Source of the DNA: Betaproteobacteria bacterium
GTDB taxonomy: Bacteria > Pseudomonadota > Gammaproteobacteria > Burkholderiales > CAIKXV01
Direction: 5' to 3'
Length of the DNA: 23,930 bases
Assembly: GCA_947456915.1 (NCBI GenBank)
Contig: CANGUQ010000006.1
Span: forward strand, 1 to 23,930
Shown here: piece after piece, positions 1 to 8,041 of the stretch
Layout: each line of letters opens with the position of its first letter
How positions within the stretch are numbered: position 1 is the first letter of the stretch
Position numbers and translations under genes: made by a program
Notes under the pieces: generated by a model
The model's input: only the letters and a program-made list of their open reading frames with translations
What the model was told of the DNA's origin: nothing
Database searches by the model: none

Positions 1-202
1 CAACCTCGTCACCGCACGGCGCGCCGCGCTGCTGCGTCAGCCGCTCGACTGCGAACCGGCCAGAGGCCTGCTGCAGCCGCCGCGTCAGCGACCCCTGGCT
101 GGTCAACCAGCGACGCAACCCGCGCGGAGCGCGCACGAGCCCCTGCCAGCCCGCAGCGGGCGCGCCGGAGCGCAGTTTCGGATTGACAGCGGGACTGTGC
201 AT
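1..202 (-). CDS. ubiC: Chorismate lyase, N-terminal part (cut by left edge)
   Basis: Chorismate lyase splits chorismate into 4-hydroxybenzoate and pyruvate, the first committed step of ubiquinone synthesis in the cytoplasm. Reading the minus strand from the ATG at 202 gives 67 open codons running off the window. The visible part has the family's N-terminal pattern: a Trp-Leu pair, then Gly-Ser-Leu-Thr and Arg-Leu (WLTSQGSLTRRL, about residues 32-43), then an FAVERL stretch and an acidic DE pair near the edge. It lies 107 bases downstream of recG on the same strand, an order I associate with betaproteobacteria. The catalytic C-terminal half is outside the window, so the call rests on the N-terminal pattern and on context. 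An in-frame GTG upstream is possible, but the ATG fits the family length better. Confidence 0.72.
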   Translation of the reverse strand, partial: MHSPAVNPKLRSGAPAAGWQGLVRAPRGLRRWLTSQGSLTRRLQQASGRFAVERLTQQRGAPCGDEV

Positions 203-309
203 GCAGGTGGGATTGTCGCTGGTTGCCGCGACGGCGGCACACACGCCGCGGCACGCTGCCTGCGAGCGGCCGACAATACCGGGGCCGGCGACTTGTGAGC
301 GGTTACTTA

Positions 310-2682
310 CTATCCGTCCAACCAAGACAGGGCGTTGGGAAGCCATCGCCTGAGGTGTCGCTCGACCGACACCGGATCGGAATCGAGGAGCGTCTCGGCG
401 ACCGCGCACGCCTGCTCCAGCAGGGCCTCGTCGCGCACCGGGTCGGCGAAGCGCAGCATCGGCAGCCCGCTCTGCCGCGCCCCCATCAGTTCGCCCGGGC
501 CGCGCAGTTCGAGGTCGCGACGGGCGATCTCGAAGCCATCGTTGCTCTCGAAGATCACCTTCAGTCGCTCGCGCGCGAGCGGCGACAGCGGCGTCTGGTA
601 GAGCAGGATGCAGGTCGATTGCGCGCTGCCGCGACCGACCCGGCCGCGCAGCTGGTGCAGTTGCGCGAGCCCCATCCGCTCGGCGTGCTCGATCACCATC
701 AGCGAGGCGTTGGGCACGTCGACCCCGACCTCGATCACTGTCGTCGCCACCAGCAGCTTCAGCTCGCCGCGCTGGAAGGCCGCCATCGTCGCGGCCTTCT
801 CCGCCGCCTTCAGGCGCCCGTGCACCAGACCCACCGCCAGTTCCGGGAACGTCGCGCACAGTGCGGCGTGGGTGTCGACCGCCGTCTGCAACTGGAGCGC
901 TTCCGATTCCTCGATCAGGGGGCACACCCAGTACGCCTGTCGCCCCTGCATGCACGCATCGCGGATGCGCTGGATCACCTCGTCGCGACGGGCGTCGGCG
1001 ACCAGGCGCGTGGCGATCGGCGTGCGTCCGGGCGGCAGTTCGTCGATCGTGGAGACGTCGAGATCGGCGTAGGCCGCCATCGCCAGCGTGCGCGGGATGG
1101 GGGTGGCGGACATCATGAGGAGGTGGGCTTCGAGGTCGGGGCCTGAGCGCACCGCAGGGACAGGGCCGGTCGCTGCAGGCGCCGTTTCTGGCGCTTTGGA
1201 TCGCCGCGCGCCTGAACCCGCACCCGCTGCTGAAGATGTTTCCGGTGCCGCGGGCACTGCCGTCGTTACCGCCTTTCCCCTCAGCGCCAGCCGCTGATTG
1301 ACGCCGAAGCGATGCTGTTCATCGACGATCGCCAGCGCGAGGTTGGCGAACTCCACCCCCTGCTGGAACAGCGCGTGCGTGCCCACCGCGATCTTCGCCT
1401 CACCGCTGGCCAGCCGCGCGGCGGCAAGCGTGCGCTGCTTGCGGCTGAGGCTTCCGGCGAGCCAGATCACTTCCACGCCCAGAGGCGCGAACCAGCCGGC
1501 GAACTTGCGATACGTCTGCTCGGCCAACAGCTCCGTCGGCGCCATCACGGCGACCTGTGCGCCCGCCTCGACGGCCTGCGCGGCTGCCAGCGCAGCGACG
1601 ATCGTCTTGCCGCTGCCGACGTCGCCCTGCAGCAGGCGTTGCATCGGGCGGGGGCGGGCGAGGTCGGCGGCGATTTCGGACCAGGCGCGCTCCTGGGCGC
1701 GGGTGAGGGTGAAACCGGTGGCGGCGAGGAGGCGGGCGGCGAGAGCGGCGCCCGGCACGGCGGCGCAAGCGGTGTTCATTGCTGCCGCAATCCCGAGCAC
1801 AGCGTCCTCGACTGCCGGCGCGCTGGCGAGGACGGGCGTCGCACAGGGTGTCGGTGAGCCTGTTTCAACAACGCCTCGACCGGGCCCCTGATGCGCGCCT
1901 GAAGAACGGGGGCCGTGCAACTGCTGCGCTTGCCGCGCTTGCCGTCGTCGCCGATGCGCCCGCATCGACAACTGCTGCGCCAGCAACTCGTCGAACTTCA
2001 TCCGCTGCCAGGCCGGGTGCGTGCGCTCGGCGAGCGAATCGAGAGCGGTGCCCACCGGCGGCTCGTGCAGCAAGCGTACGCTGGGCTCGAACGACTCCAG
2101 TCCGAGGCGGGCGAGCAAGGGCTGAGACAGCGAATCGCCGAGATCGCATTCGGCAAGCGCTTGTCGAACCAGGCGCTGCAGTCGTGGCTGGCTCACGCCC
2201 TGGGTGGTCGGGTACACCGGCGTGAGTCGCGTGGACAGCGGTGCGGCGTCGCTGATCACCCGCCAGCGCGGATGCACAGCCTCGGCCCCGAGCAGGCCCT
2301 GCCGGATATCGCCGAACACACGCAGCCGCACACCGGCGGCGAGCGCGCGCTGCTGCCCGCCATGGAAGTTGAGCAAGCGGATGGCGAGCGTTCCGCTGGC
2401 GTCTGCAATCGTGCAGACGAGGCTGCGACGAGGCCGGTAGCGGACCTCGGTCGACAGCACGACGCCTTCGACCAGAGCGCCGCCCGGAGAGAGGCCGCAC
2501 GCGGCGGCGGCGGCGGCAATGGATGTGAGGCGAGTTTCGTCCTCATACCGAAGAGGGAAGTGCAACACGTAATCGGCTGGCTGACGCAAGCCGGCGCGGG
2601 CGAGCCGGCGATCGAGCTCCGCACCGCCGGCGCTCGCCAACTTCCGCCCCGCCCTGCGAGGTGTGTCAACCGTCGAAGTCAT
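310..2682 (-). CDS. recG: ATP-dependent DNA helicase RecG, with two extra linkers
   Basis: RecG is the superfamily 2 helicase that reverses stalled replication forks and migrates branched DNA. The 790-residue product has the N-terminal wedge/OB region (HFPLRYED at 41-48, VYPTTQGVSQ near 156-165), Walker A GDVGSGKT (353-360), Walker B DEQH (454-457), motif III MSATPIPRT (524-532), and the C-terminal HGRLK, VGVDVPNA and QLRGRVGRG blocks. E. coli RecG is 693 residues. The extra length sits mainly in two Ala/Pro/Gly/Ser-rich stretches: about 250-308, between the wedge domain and helicase domain 1, and about 471-516, between the DEQH box and motif III. All core motifs are intact, so I expect an active enzyme. 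It diverges from the polysaccharide operon across a 242-base spacer. Confidence 0.97.
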   Translation of the reverse strand: MTSTVDTPRRAGRKLASAGGAELDRRLARAGLRQPADYVLHFPLRYEDETRLTSIAAAAAACGLSPGGALVEGVVLSTEVRYRPRRSLVCTIADASGTLAIRLLNFHGGQQRALAAGVRLRVFGDIRQGLLGAEAVHPRWRVISDAAPLSTRLTPVYPTTQGVSQPRLQRLVRQALAECDLGDSLSQPLLARLGLESFEPSVRLLHEPPVGTALDSLAERTHPAWQRMKFDELLAQQLSMRAHRRRRQARQAQQLHGPRSSGAHQGPGRGVVETGSPTPCATPVLASAPAVEDAVLGIAAAMNTACAAVPGAALAARLLAATGFTLTRAQERAWSEIAADLARPRPMQRLLQGDVGSGKTIVAALAAAQAVEAGAQVAVMAPTELLAEQTYRKFAGWFAPLGVEVIWLAGSLSRKQRTLAAARLASGEAKIAVGTHALFQQGVEFANLALAIVDEQHRFGVNQRLALRGKAVTTAVPAAPETSSAAGAGSGARRSKAPETAPAATGPVPAVRSGPDLEAHLLMMSATPIPRTLAMAAYADLDVSTIDELPPGRTPIATRLVADARRDEVIQRIRDACMQGRQAYWVCPLIEESEALQLQTAVDTHAALCATFPELAVGLVHGRLKAAEKAATMAAFQRGELKLLVATTVIEVGVDVPNASLMVIEHAERMGLAQLHQLRGRVGRGSAQSTCILLYQTPLSPLARERLKVIFESNDGFEIARRDLELRGPGELMGARQSGLPMLRFADPVRDEALLEQACAVAETLLDSDPVSVERHLRRWLPNALSWLDG

Positions 2683-2924
2683 GACGCGAAGTTGACCACG
2701 AATCAGCGAACAGCTCGCGACGCGAACCGCCTGATGCTCGCCGCGGCCAGCGTCCAGCAGGGTGCGCGGCCGATCGACGGATCGCGCCTGCGTGCGATCG
2801 CCGAGTCGGTGACGCCTTCACCGATCGACAACAACGAACCGGACACGCCATCCGGAGCCGACCTGCGGCGCATCCCCCTGAAAAGATGTGGGATAATCAA
2901 GATGATGAAATTCGGCGATGACTC
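2683..2924. other. Divergent intergenic spacer between recG and the polysaccharide locus
   Basis: This 242-base spacer separates minus-strand recG from the plus-strand sugar operon, so it should hold both promoters. It is less GC-rich at its right end, where the best promoter-like sequence lies. Open frames crossing it are extensions of shadows of recG and carry no recognisable protein. I saw no strong inverted repeat or clear operator. The pair ATGATG at 2902-2907 opens an 8-codon frame whose stop overlaps the first gene's start. Confidence 0.6.
2889..2897 (+). promoter_or_regulatory. Candidate extended -10 promoter element
   Basis: TGGGATAAT matches an extended -10 (TGn plus GATAAT) about 28 bases before the first operon gene. 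No convincing -35 hexamer is present at the usual distance, which is tolerated by extended -10 promoters. A start near 2904 would leave a short leader of about 20 bases. It is the only promoter-like sequence I could find for the plus-strand locus. Confidence 0.4.
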
Positions 2925-4238
2925 ATGACTGAGTATCTCAGTGCGCTCCGGCAGCGTCTCGACACCCGAGACGCGTTGATTTCAGTTATCGGTCTTGGTT
3001 ACGTCGGATTGCCGCTGGTGCTCCGCTTTGCAGAAGTCGGATTCCGGGTTCTTGGCGTGGACATCGATCCGGTCAAGGTTGCAAAGCTGAATGCTGGCGA
3101 AAGCTACATCGAGCACGTCGCGCCGGAGGCTGTCGCCGCGCTCGTGCGCAGCGGATTCCGCGCGACCGGCGACTTCGCGGCGCTGAAGGAAGCGGACGCG
3201 ATAATCATCTGCGTGCCCACGCCGCTGAACGCGTATCGGGAACCCGACCTGAGCTATGTCACAGGCACGATGGACATGGTCGCGCCGCAGATGCGTGCCG
3301 GCCAGCTCGTTTCGCTCGAAAGCACCACCTATCCGGGCACCACGGAAGAGGAGCTGCGGCCGCGGATCGAGAAGCACGGACTGGTCGTCGGCGAAACCGC
3401 CTTTCTCTGCTTCTCGCCCGAACGGGAAGATCCGGGCAACGAGCTGTTCAGAACGCAGACGATCCCCAAGGTGTGCGGCGGCTCCACCCCGGCCTGCCTC
3501 GAAGCGGGCGTGGCGCTGTACTCGGCGGTGATCGACAAGGTCATCCCGATGAGTTCAACGCGCGCAGCCGAGATGACCAAGCTGCTCGAGAACATTCATC
3601 GCGCCGTGAACATCGGCCTGGTGAACGAGATGAAGGTCGTTGCAGACCGCATGGGCATCGACATCCACGAAGTGATTCGTGCCGCGGCGACCAAGCCGTT
3701 CGGCTTCGTTCCGTACTGGCCCGGACCGGGTCTGGGCGGGCACTGCATCCCGATCGACCCGTTCTACCTGACCTGGAAGGCGCGCGAATACGGCGTGCAC
3801 ACCCGCTTCATCGAGCTGGCGGGCGAGATCAACAGCGCGATGCCGCGCTGGGTCGTGGCCAAGCTGGCCGATGCGCTGAACGACCGCGAGCAATCGCTCA
3901 AGGGCAGCCGCATCCTCCTGCTGGGGGTCGCGTACAAGAAGAACGTCGACGACATGCGCGAATCGCCGTCGCTGGAGCTGATGGAACTCCTCACGGAAAA
4001 GGGAGCGCAGGTCGAGTATTCCGACCCGCACGTGCCCAGGCTGTCGCGAACCCGCAAGCACGACTTCGAACTGGAAAGCGTGCATCTCGATGCCGCCAGG
4101 ATCGCCAGCTACGACGCAGTGCTGCTCGCCACCGACCACAGCGCATTCGATTACGACCTCGTCTGCAGTGCCGCCCGCCTCATCGTCGACACGCGCGGTG
4201 TGTACCCCACCGGACATCCCAACGTCGTAAAGGCTTGA
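2925..4238 (+). CDS. wbpA: UDP-N-acetylglucosamine 6-dehydrogenase (WbpA type)
   Basis: This NAD-dependent nucleotide-sugar dehydrogenase most likely oxidises C6 of UDP-GlcNAc to UDP-N-acetylglucosaminuronic acid, the first step of diacetamido-uronic acid synthesis. The 437-residue product has the Rossmann motif GLGYVGLP (23-30), the substrate-contact block with Lys219 and Asn224 (TKLLEN), and the catalytic-cysteine motif GGHCIPIDP (271-279, Cys274). The length equals that of WbpA (about 436) and the sequence shares its patterns, including FSPEREDPGN (163-172). It is the first gene of the operon, followed one base after its stop by the 3-oxidase. The substrate is assigned from the neighbouring WbpB, WbpD and WbpE homologues; a UDP-Glc or UDP-ManNAc dehydrogenase is possible from fold alone. 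Confidence 0.92.
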   Translation: MTEYLSALRQRLDTRDALISVIGLGYVGLPLVLRFAEVGFRVLGVDIDPVKVAKLNAGESYIEHVAPEAVAALVRSGFRATGDFAALKEADAIIICVPTPLNAYREPDLSYVTGTMDMVAPQMRAGQLVSLESTTYPGTTEEELRPRIEKHGLVVGETAFLCFSPEREDPGNELFRTQTIPKVCGGSTPACLEAGVALYSAVIDKVIPMSSTRAAEMTKLLENIHRAVNIGLVNEMKVVADRMGIDIHEVIRAAATKPFGFVPYWPGPGLGGHCIPIDPFYLTWKAREYGVHTRFIELAGEINSAMPRWVVAKLADALNDREQSLKGSRILLLGVAYKKNVDDMRESPSLELMELLTEKGAQVEYSDPHVPRLSRTRKHDFELESVHLDAARIASYDAVLLATDHSAFDYDLVCSAARLIVDTRGVYPTGHPNVVKA

Positions 4239-4239
4239 C

Positions 4240-5301
4240 ATGCTTCACCAGGCCCCGCCCATCCGCGACCGCAAGGTCCGCTTCATGCTCGCAGGTTGTG
4301 GACGCATCGCGGCCAATCATTTCGCGGCGCTGGAAAAACTGCGCGAGCTCGCGGAACTCGTCGCGGTTTGCGATGTGGACCGTGCCGCCCTCGACAAGGC
4401 GGTGACCCTCACCGGCGCGCAGGGCTTCGACCGCCTCGACCGGATGCTCGAAGGGGCCGACGCAGACGTGGTGGTTCTGGCCACACCCAGCGGTCTGCAT
4501 GCCGAGCAGGCGATCGCGGTTGCCGCGACTGGTCGCCACGTGATGACCGAGAAGCCGATGGCCACCCGCTGGGCAGACGGCAAACGCATGGTCGCGGCCT
4601 GCGACGCGGCGGGCGTGCGTCTGTTCGTCATCAAGCAGAACCGTCGCAACGCGACGCTGCAACTGCTCAAGCGCGCAGTCGAGGCCGGACGCTTCGGGCG
4701 GATCTACATGGTCACCATCAACGTCTTCTGGACGCGGCCCCAGTCCTACTACGACAGCGCGAAGTGGCGGGGCACCTGGGAGTTCGACGGTGGCGCGTTC
4801 ATGAACCAGGCCAGTCATTACATAGACCTGCTCGACTGGCTGATCGGCCCGGTCGAGAGCGTGCAGGCAGTCACCGCCACCCTCGAACGCGACATCGAGG
4901 TCGAGGACACAGGCGTGGCCCTCGTGCGCTGGCGATCCGGGGCCATGGGTTCGGTGAACGTGACGATGCTGACCTATCCCCGGAATCTCGAGGGGTCGAT
5001 CACCATCCTCGGCGAGAAGGGTACGGTACGCATCGGCGGGGTCGCCGTGAACGAAGTCCAGCAGTGGGAATTCGCCGACGCTCACCCGGACGACGCACTG
5101 GTGGAATCCGCAAGCTACGAGACCACATCGGTCTACGGGTTCGGTCATCCCCTCTACTACGAGAACGTCATTCGCACGCTGCGCGGCGAGGCCGAAGCGG
5201 AAACCGACGGCCGCGAAGGCCTGAAGTCGCTCGAAGTGCTGATCGCGATGTATCTTTCCGCGCGCGACGGACACCGCGTACCCCTGCCGCTCGACTACTG
5301 A
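4240..5301 (+). CDS. wbpB: Gfo/Idh/MocA-family UDP-GlcNAcA 3-dehydrogenase (WbpB type)
   Basis: This NAD(H)-dependent oxidoreductase would oxidise C3 of UDP-GlcNAcA to the 3-keto sugar used by the aminotransferase. The 353-residue protein has an N-terminal Rossmann motif, AGCGRIAANH (18-27), the family's EKP motif (104-106, with Lys105 the expected catalytic lysine), and the C-terminal substrate block GGAFMNQASHYIDLLDWL (184-201), whose His193 matches the conserved GxHxxD position. An AAAGG Shine-Dalgarno sequence at 4229-4233 supports the ATG at 4240. Its stop overlaps the next start by one base (TGATG). Equivalent to WlbA of Bordetella. In that family the cofactor is recycled with 2-oxoglutarate; nothing in this sequence shows it directly. 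Confidence 0.92.
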   Translation: MLHQAPPIRDRKVRFMLAGCGRIAANHFAALEKLRELAELVAVCDVDRAALDKAVTLTGAQGFDRLDRMLEGADADVVVLATPSGLHAEQAIAVAATGRHVMTEKPMATRWADGKRMVAACDAAGVRLFVIKQNRRNATLQLLKRAVEAGRFGRIYMVTINVFWTRPQSYYDSAKWRGTWEFDGGAFMNQASHYIDLLDWLIGPVESVQAVTATLERDIEVEDTGVALVRWRSGAMGSVNVTMLTYPRNLEGSITILGEKGTVRIGGVAVNEVQQWEFADAHPDDALVESASYETTSVYGFGHPLYYENVIRTLRGEAEAETDGREGLKSLEVLIAMYLSARDGHRVPLPLDY

Positions 5302-5915
5302 TGACGAGTTTCACGGCTCATCCGACGGCGATCATTGATGCAGGCGCAGTGATCGGGGACGGAACGCGCATCTGGCACTGGGTGCACGTGTGCGCGGGCG
5401 CCCGTATCGGCGCCGCATGTTCGCTCGGACAGAACGTGTTCGTCGGCAACAGGGTCGTCATCGGCAACAACGTGAAGATCCAGAACAACGTTTCCGTGTA
5501 CGACGACGTAGTCCTCGAAGACGATGTCTTCTGCGGACCCAGCATGGTTTTTACCAACGTGTACAACCCGCGCTCGGCAGTGTCGCGTAAAGATGCGTAC
5601 CGCCAGACGCGGGTGCGCCGTGGCGCGACGCTCGGAGCCAACTGCACGATCGTCTGCGGTACCACCATAGGACATCATGCGTTCGTAGGCGCCGGCGCGG
5701 TCGTCAACCAGGATCTTCCGGACTTCGCGCTGGTGGTGGGCGTGCCGGCGAGGCAGATAGGCTGGATCAGCCGCTTCGGTGAACGGCTGCCACTGGCGCT
5801 CCAGGGCGAAGGCGCGGCAGTATGTCCGCATTCCGGCGATCGCTACGTTCTGAATGGACGCGTACTCGCCCTCGCGGAGGAGGGGAAACTCCCCCTCAGC
5901 GCCCCGAAGGACTAG
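5301..5915 (+). CDS. wbpD: UDP-sugar 3-N-acetyltransferase, left-handed beta-helix (WbpD type)
   Basis: This enzyme would transfer acetyl from acetyl-CoA to the 3-amino group of UDP-GlcNAc3NA, giving the 2,3-diacetamido uronate. From the ATG at 5301 the product is 204 residues, built mostly of hexapeptide repeats ([LIV]-G-x4: VIGDGT, RIGAAC, VIGNNV, VVLEDD, TLGANC, TIGHHA) that fold as a left-handed beta-helix, typical of the trimeric WbpD/WlbB enzymes. The frame is open far upstream of 5301, but that part is an out-of-frame read of the preceding gene. The ATG one base inside the previous stop gives tight coupling and a family-like N terminus. In nucleotide-sugar order it is needed after the aminotransferase, which follows 14 bases downstream. 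Confidence 0.92.
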   Translation: MTSFTAHPTAIIDAGAVIGDGTRIWHWVHVCAGARIGAACSLGQNVFVGNRVVIGNNVKIQNNVSVYDDVVLEDDVFCGPSMVFTNVYNPRSAVSRKDAYRQTRVRRGATLGANCTIVCGTTIGHHAFVGAGAVVNQDLPDFALVVGVPARQIGWISRFGERLPLALQGEGAAVCPHSGDRYVLNGRVLALAEEGKLPLSAPKD

Positions 5916-5929
5916 ATCAAGGCATCCGC

Positions 5930-7033
5930 ATGGAATTCGTCGACCTGAAGAGCCAGTACGCCGCACTGCGCGCAACGATCAATGCGCGCATCCAGAGCGT
6001 GCTCGATAACGGGCAGTACATCATGGGGCCCGAGGTGCGCGAGCTCGAAGAGCGGCTCGCCGCCCGCGCCGGCGCGAGCCACTGCATTACTGTCGCCTCC
6101 GGCACCGAGGCCCTGCTGATCGCGCTCATGGCGCTCGGCCTCGAACCCGGCGACGAGGTGATCACCTCTCCGTTCACCTTCGTGGCCACCGCCGAGGTGA
6201 TCGTTCTGCTGGGCGGCAAGCCCGTCTTCGTCGATGTGCAGCCCGACACCTGCAACCTCGATCCGGCAGGGATCGAGGCGGCCATCGGCCCGCGTACGCG
6301 CGCCATCATGCCGGTGTCGCTCTACGGGCAAGTGGCCGACATGGACGAGATCAACGCCATCGCCGAGCGGCACGGCCTGCCCGTGATCGAAGACGCTGCC
6401 CAGAGCTTCGGCGCCACGTATCGTGGGCAGCAGAGCTGCCACCTCTCCACCATTGGCTGCACCAGCTTCTTTCCGTCCAAGCCGCTTGGCTGCTACGGCG
6501 ACGGCGGCGCCATCTTCACCGACGATGACGCTCTTGCCAAGGCCATGCGCGAGATCCGCGTTCACGGGCAGGAGAAACGCTACGTGCACACGCGCATCGG
6601 CGTGGGCGGGCGCATGGATGCCATCCAGTGCGCCGTGGTGCTCGGCAAGCTCGAGCGCTTCGACTGGGAAGTACAACGCCGCCAGGAGATCGGCGCGCGC
6701 TACACGCAGCTGCTCGCTGGCGTGCCGGGCGTGACGCCCGTATCCATTCGGCCAGATCGCACTTGCGTGTACGCCCAGTACACCGTACGGGTGGACGGGC
6801 GCGAGCGCTTCGTTCGCGCGCTGGCCGAGCAGGGCGTTCCCACCGCCGTCCACTACCCGGTGCCGCTCAACCGCCAGCCCGCCTACGCACACCTGTGCTG
6901 CCCGGACTGCATGCCGGTGTCAGCGAGCCTCGCCGAACGCGTGGTCAGCCTGCCGATGCACGCCGACCTCGACGTCGACACGCAGGACCGGATCGTCGAG
7001 GCGGTGCGGCGGGCAGCGGCTGGAGCGGTGTGA
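5930..7033 (+). CDS. wbpE: PLP-dependent UDP-3-keto-GlcNAcA aminotransferase (WbpE type)
   Basis: This DegT/DnrJ/EryC1/StrS-family aminotransferase would use L-glutamate to place an amino group on C3 of the 3-keto uronic acid. From the ATG at 5930 (AAGG Shine-Dalgarno at 5919-5922) it is 367 residues. It shows the SGTEALLIAL cofactor-phosphate region (57-66), the EDAAQSFGA motif (154-162, Asp155 contacting the PLP ring nitrogen), and FFPSKPLGCYGDGG (180-193) with Lys184 as the Schiff-base lysine. The wbpA-B-D-E order matches the Pseudomonas and Bordetella pathways closely, making this the third enzyme of the series. An upstream extension of the frame overlaps wbpD and is not expected to be translated. 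Confidence 0.93.
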   Translation: MEFVDLKSQYAALRATINARIQSVLDNGQYIMGPEVRELEERLAARAGASHCITVASGTEALLIALMALGLEPGDEVITSPFTFVATAEVIVLLGGKPVFVDVQPDTCNLDPAGIEAAIGPRTRAIMPVSLYGQVADMDEINAIAERHGLPVIEDAAQSFGATYRGQQSCHLSTIGCTSFFPSKPLGCYGDGGAIFTDDDALAKAMREIRVHGQEKRYVHTRIGVGGRMDAIQCAVVLGKLERFDWEVQRRQEIGARYTQLLAGVPGVTPVSIRPDRTCVYAQYTVRVDGRERFVRALAEQGVPTAVHYPVPLNRQPAYAHLCCPDCMPVSASLAERVVSLPMHADLDVDTQDRIVEAVRRAAAGAV

Positions 7034-7038
7034 CGGCC

Positions 7039-8031
7039 ATGGATATCCAGGGCAAGCGATTCCTCGTCATCGGTGGCGCGGGTCTGATCGGGTCGCACGT
7101 CGTCGACGAACTCGTGCGGGAAGACGTCGCCGAGATCGTCGTGTACGACAACTTCGTGCGTGGCACCCGCGACAACCTGCAATCAGCGCTGCGCGACCCG
7201 CGGGTCAGGATCTACGACATCGGGGGCGACATCTGCCAGACGGACATCCTCAACTCGGCGATGAAGGGGATGGACGGCGTATTCCACCTCGCGGCGCTCT
7301 GGCTGCTGCAGTGCCACGAGTTTCCCCGCGCCGCATTCGACGTGAATGTGCGTGGCATGTTCAACGTACTGGAGGCGTGCGTCGCGAGCGGGGTGAAGCG
7401 GTTGGTGTGGTCATCGTCGGCTTCCGTTTACGGCGATGCGGTCGAAGAGCCCATGACCGAAGACCACCCGTTCAACAACAAGAACTTCTACGGCGCCACC
7501 AAGATCTGCGGCGAGGCGATGGCGCGCGCGTATCACCACCGCTACGGGCTGGACCACGTGGGCCTTCGATACATGAACGTTTACGGACCCCGGCAGGATT
7601 ACCGGGGAGCCTACATCGCAGTGATCATGAAGATGCTCGACGCCATCGACCGTGGCGAGGGCCCGACGATTCTCGGCGACGGCAGCGAGGCGTTCGACTT
7701 CGTGGCTGTCGAGGACTGCGGGCGTGCCAACATCTGTGCGATGAAGGCAGCCACGACCGACCGGTTCTACAACGTTGGCACCGGCCGCCGGACATCGCTC
7801 AAGGAACTGGCCGAGATGCTGGTGCGACTCACTGGTTGCAAGCAACCTATCCGCTTCGCTCCAAGGAGCGAAGCGACGCTCGTACGCAACCGGATCGGGT
7901 CGCCGTCGCGCGCGCGCGAGGAGATCGGTTTCGAAGCAGCCTTGGCGCTCGAGCAGGGTCTGAGCAGGCTGGTCGAGTGGCGCCGCAGCCATATCGAGCA
8001 GGTGGCGCAGCAGCGCCGCACTGCCGCCTGA
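7039..8031 (+). CDS. Extended SDR nucleotide-sugar epimerase/dehydratase
   Basis: An NAD(P)-dependent extended short-chain dehydrogenase acting on a nucleotide sugar. From the ATG at 7039 the product is 330 residues: nucleotide-binding GGAGLIGSH (12-20), the Ser-rich strand SSSASVYG (125-132), and catalytic Tyr151 and Lys155 in NFYGATK. Sequence style is that of GalE/WbpP-like C4-epimerases. Similar SDRs sit beside diamino-uronate genes in Bordetella O-antigen loci (WbmF/G/H). Here it could epimerise C4 (gluco to galacto) or supply a 4-keto intermediate to the aminotransferase encoded next. A GTG at 7030, overlapping the previous stop, is an alternative start. The precise reaction cannot be read from the sequence. 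Confidence 0.85.
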   Translation: MDIQGKRFLVIGGAGLIGSHVVDELVREDVAEIVVYDNFVRGTRDNLQSALRDPRVRIYDIGGDICQTDILNSAMKGMDGVFHLAALWLLQCHEFPRAAFDVNVRGMFNVLEACVASGVKRLVWSSSASVYGDAVEEPMTEDHPFNNKNFYGATKICGEAMARAYHHRYGLDHVGLRYMNVYGPRQDYRGAYIAVIMKMLDAIDRGEGPTILGDGSEAFDFVAVEDCGRANICAMKAATTDRFYNVGTGRRTSLKELAEMLVRLTGCKQPIRFAPRSEATLVRNRIGSPSRAREEIGFEAALALEQGLSRLVEWRRSHIEQVAQQRRTAA

Positions 8032-8041
8032 CGGGGCGAAC

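Noticed and set aside
4296..5300. Long plus-strand open frame running into wbpD from upstream
   Set aside because: It is an out-of-frame read of wbpB with Arg/Gly/His-rich composition; only the part from 5301 has the hexapeptide-repeat protein.
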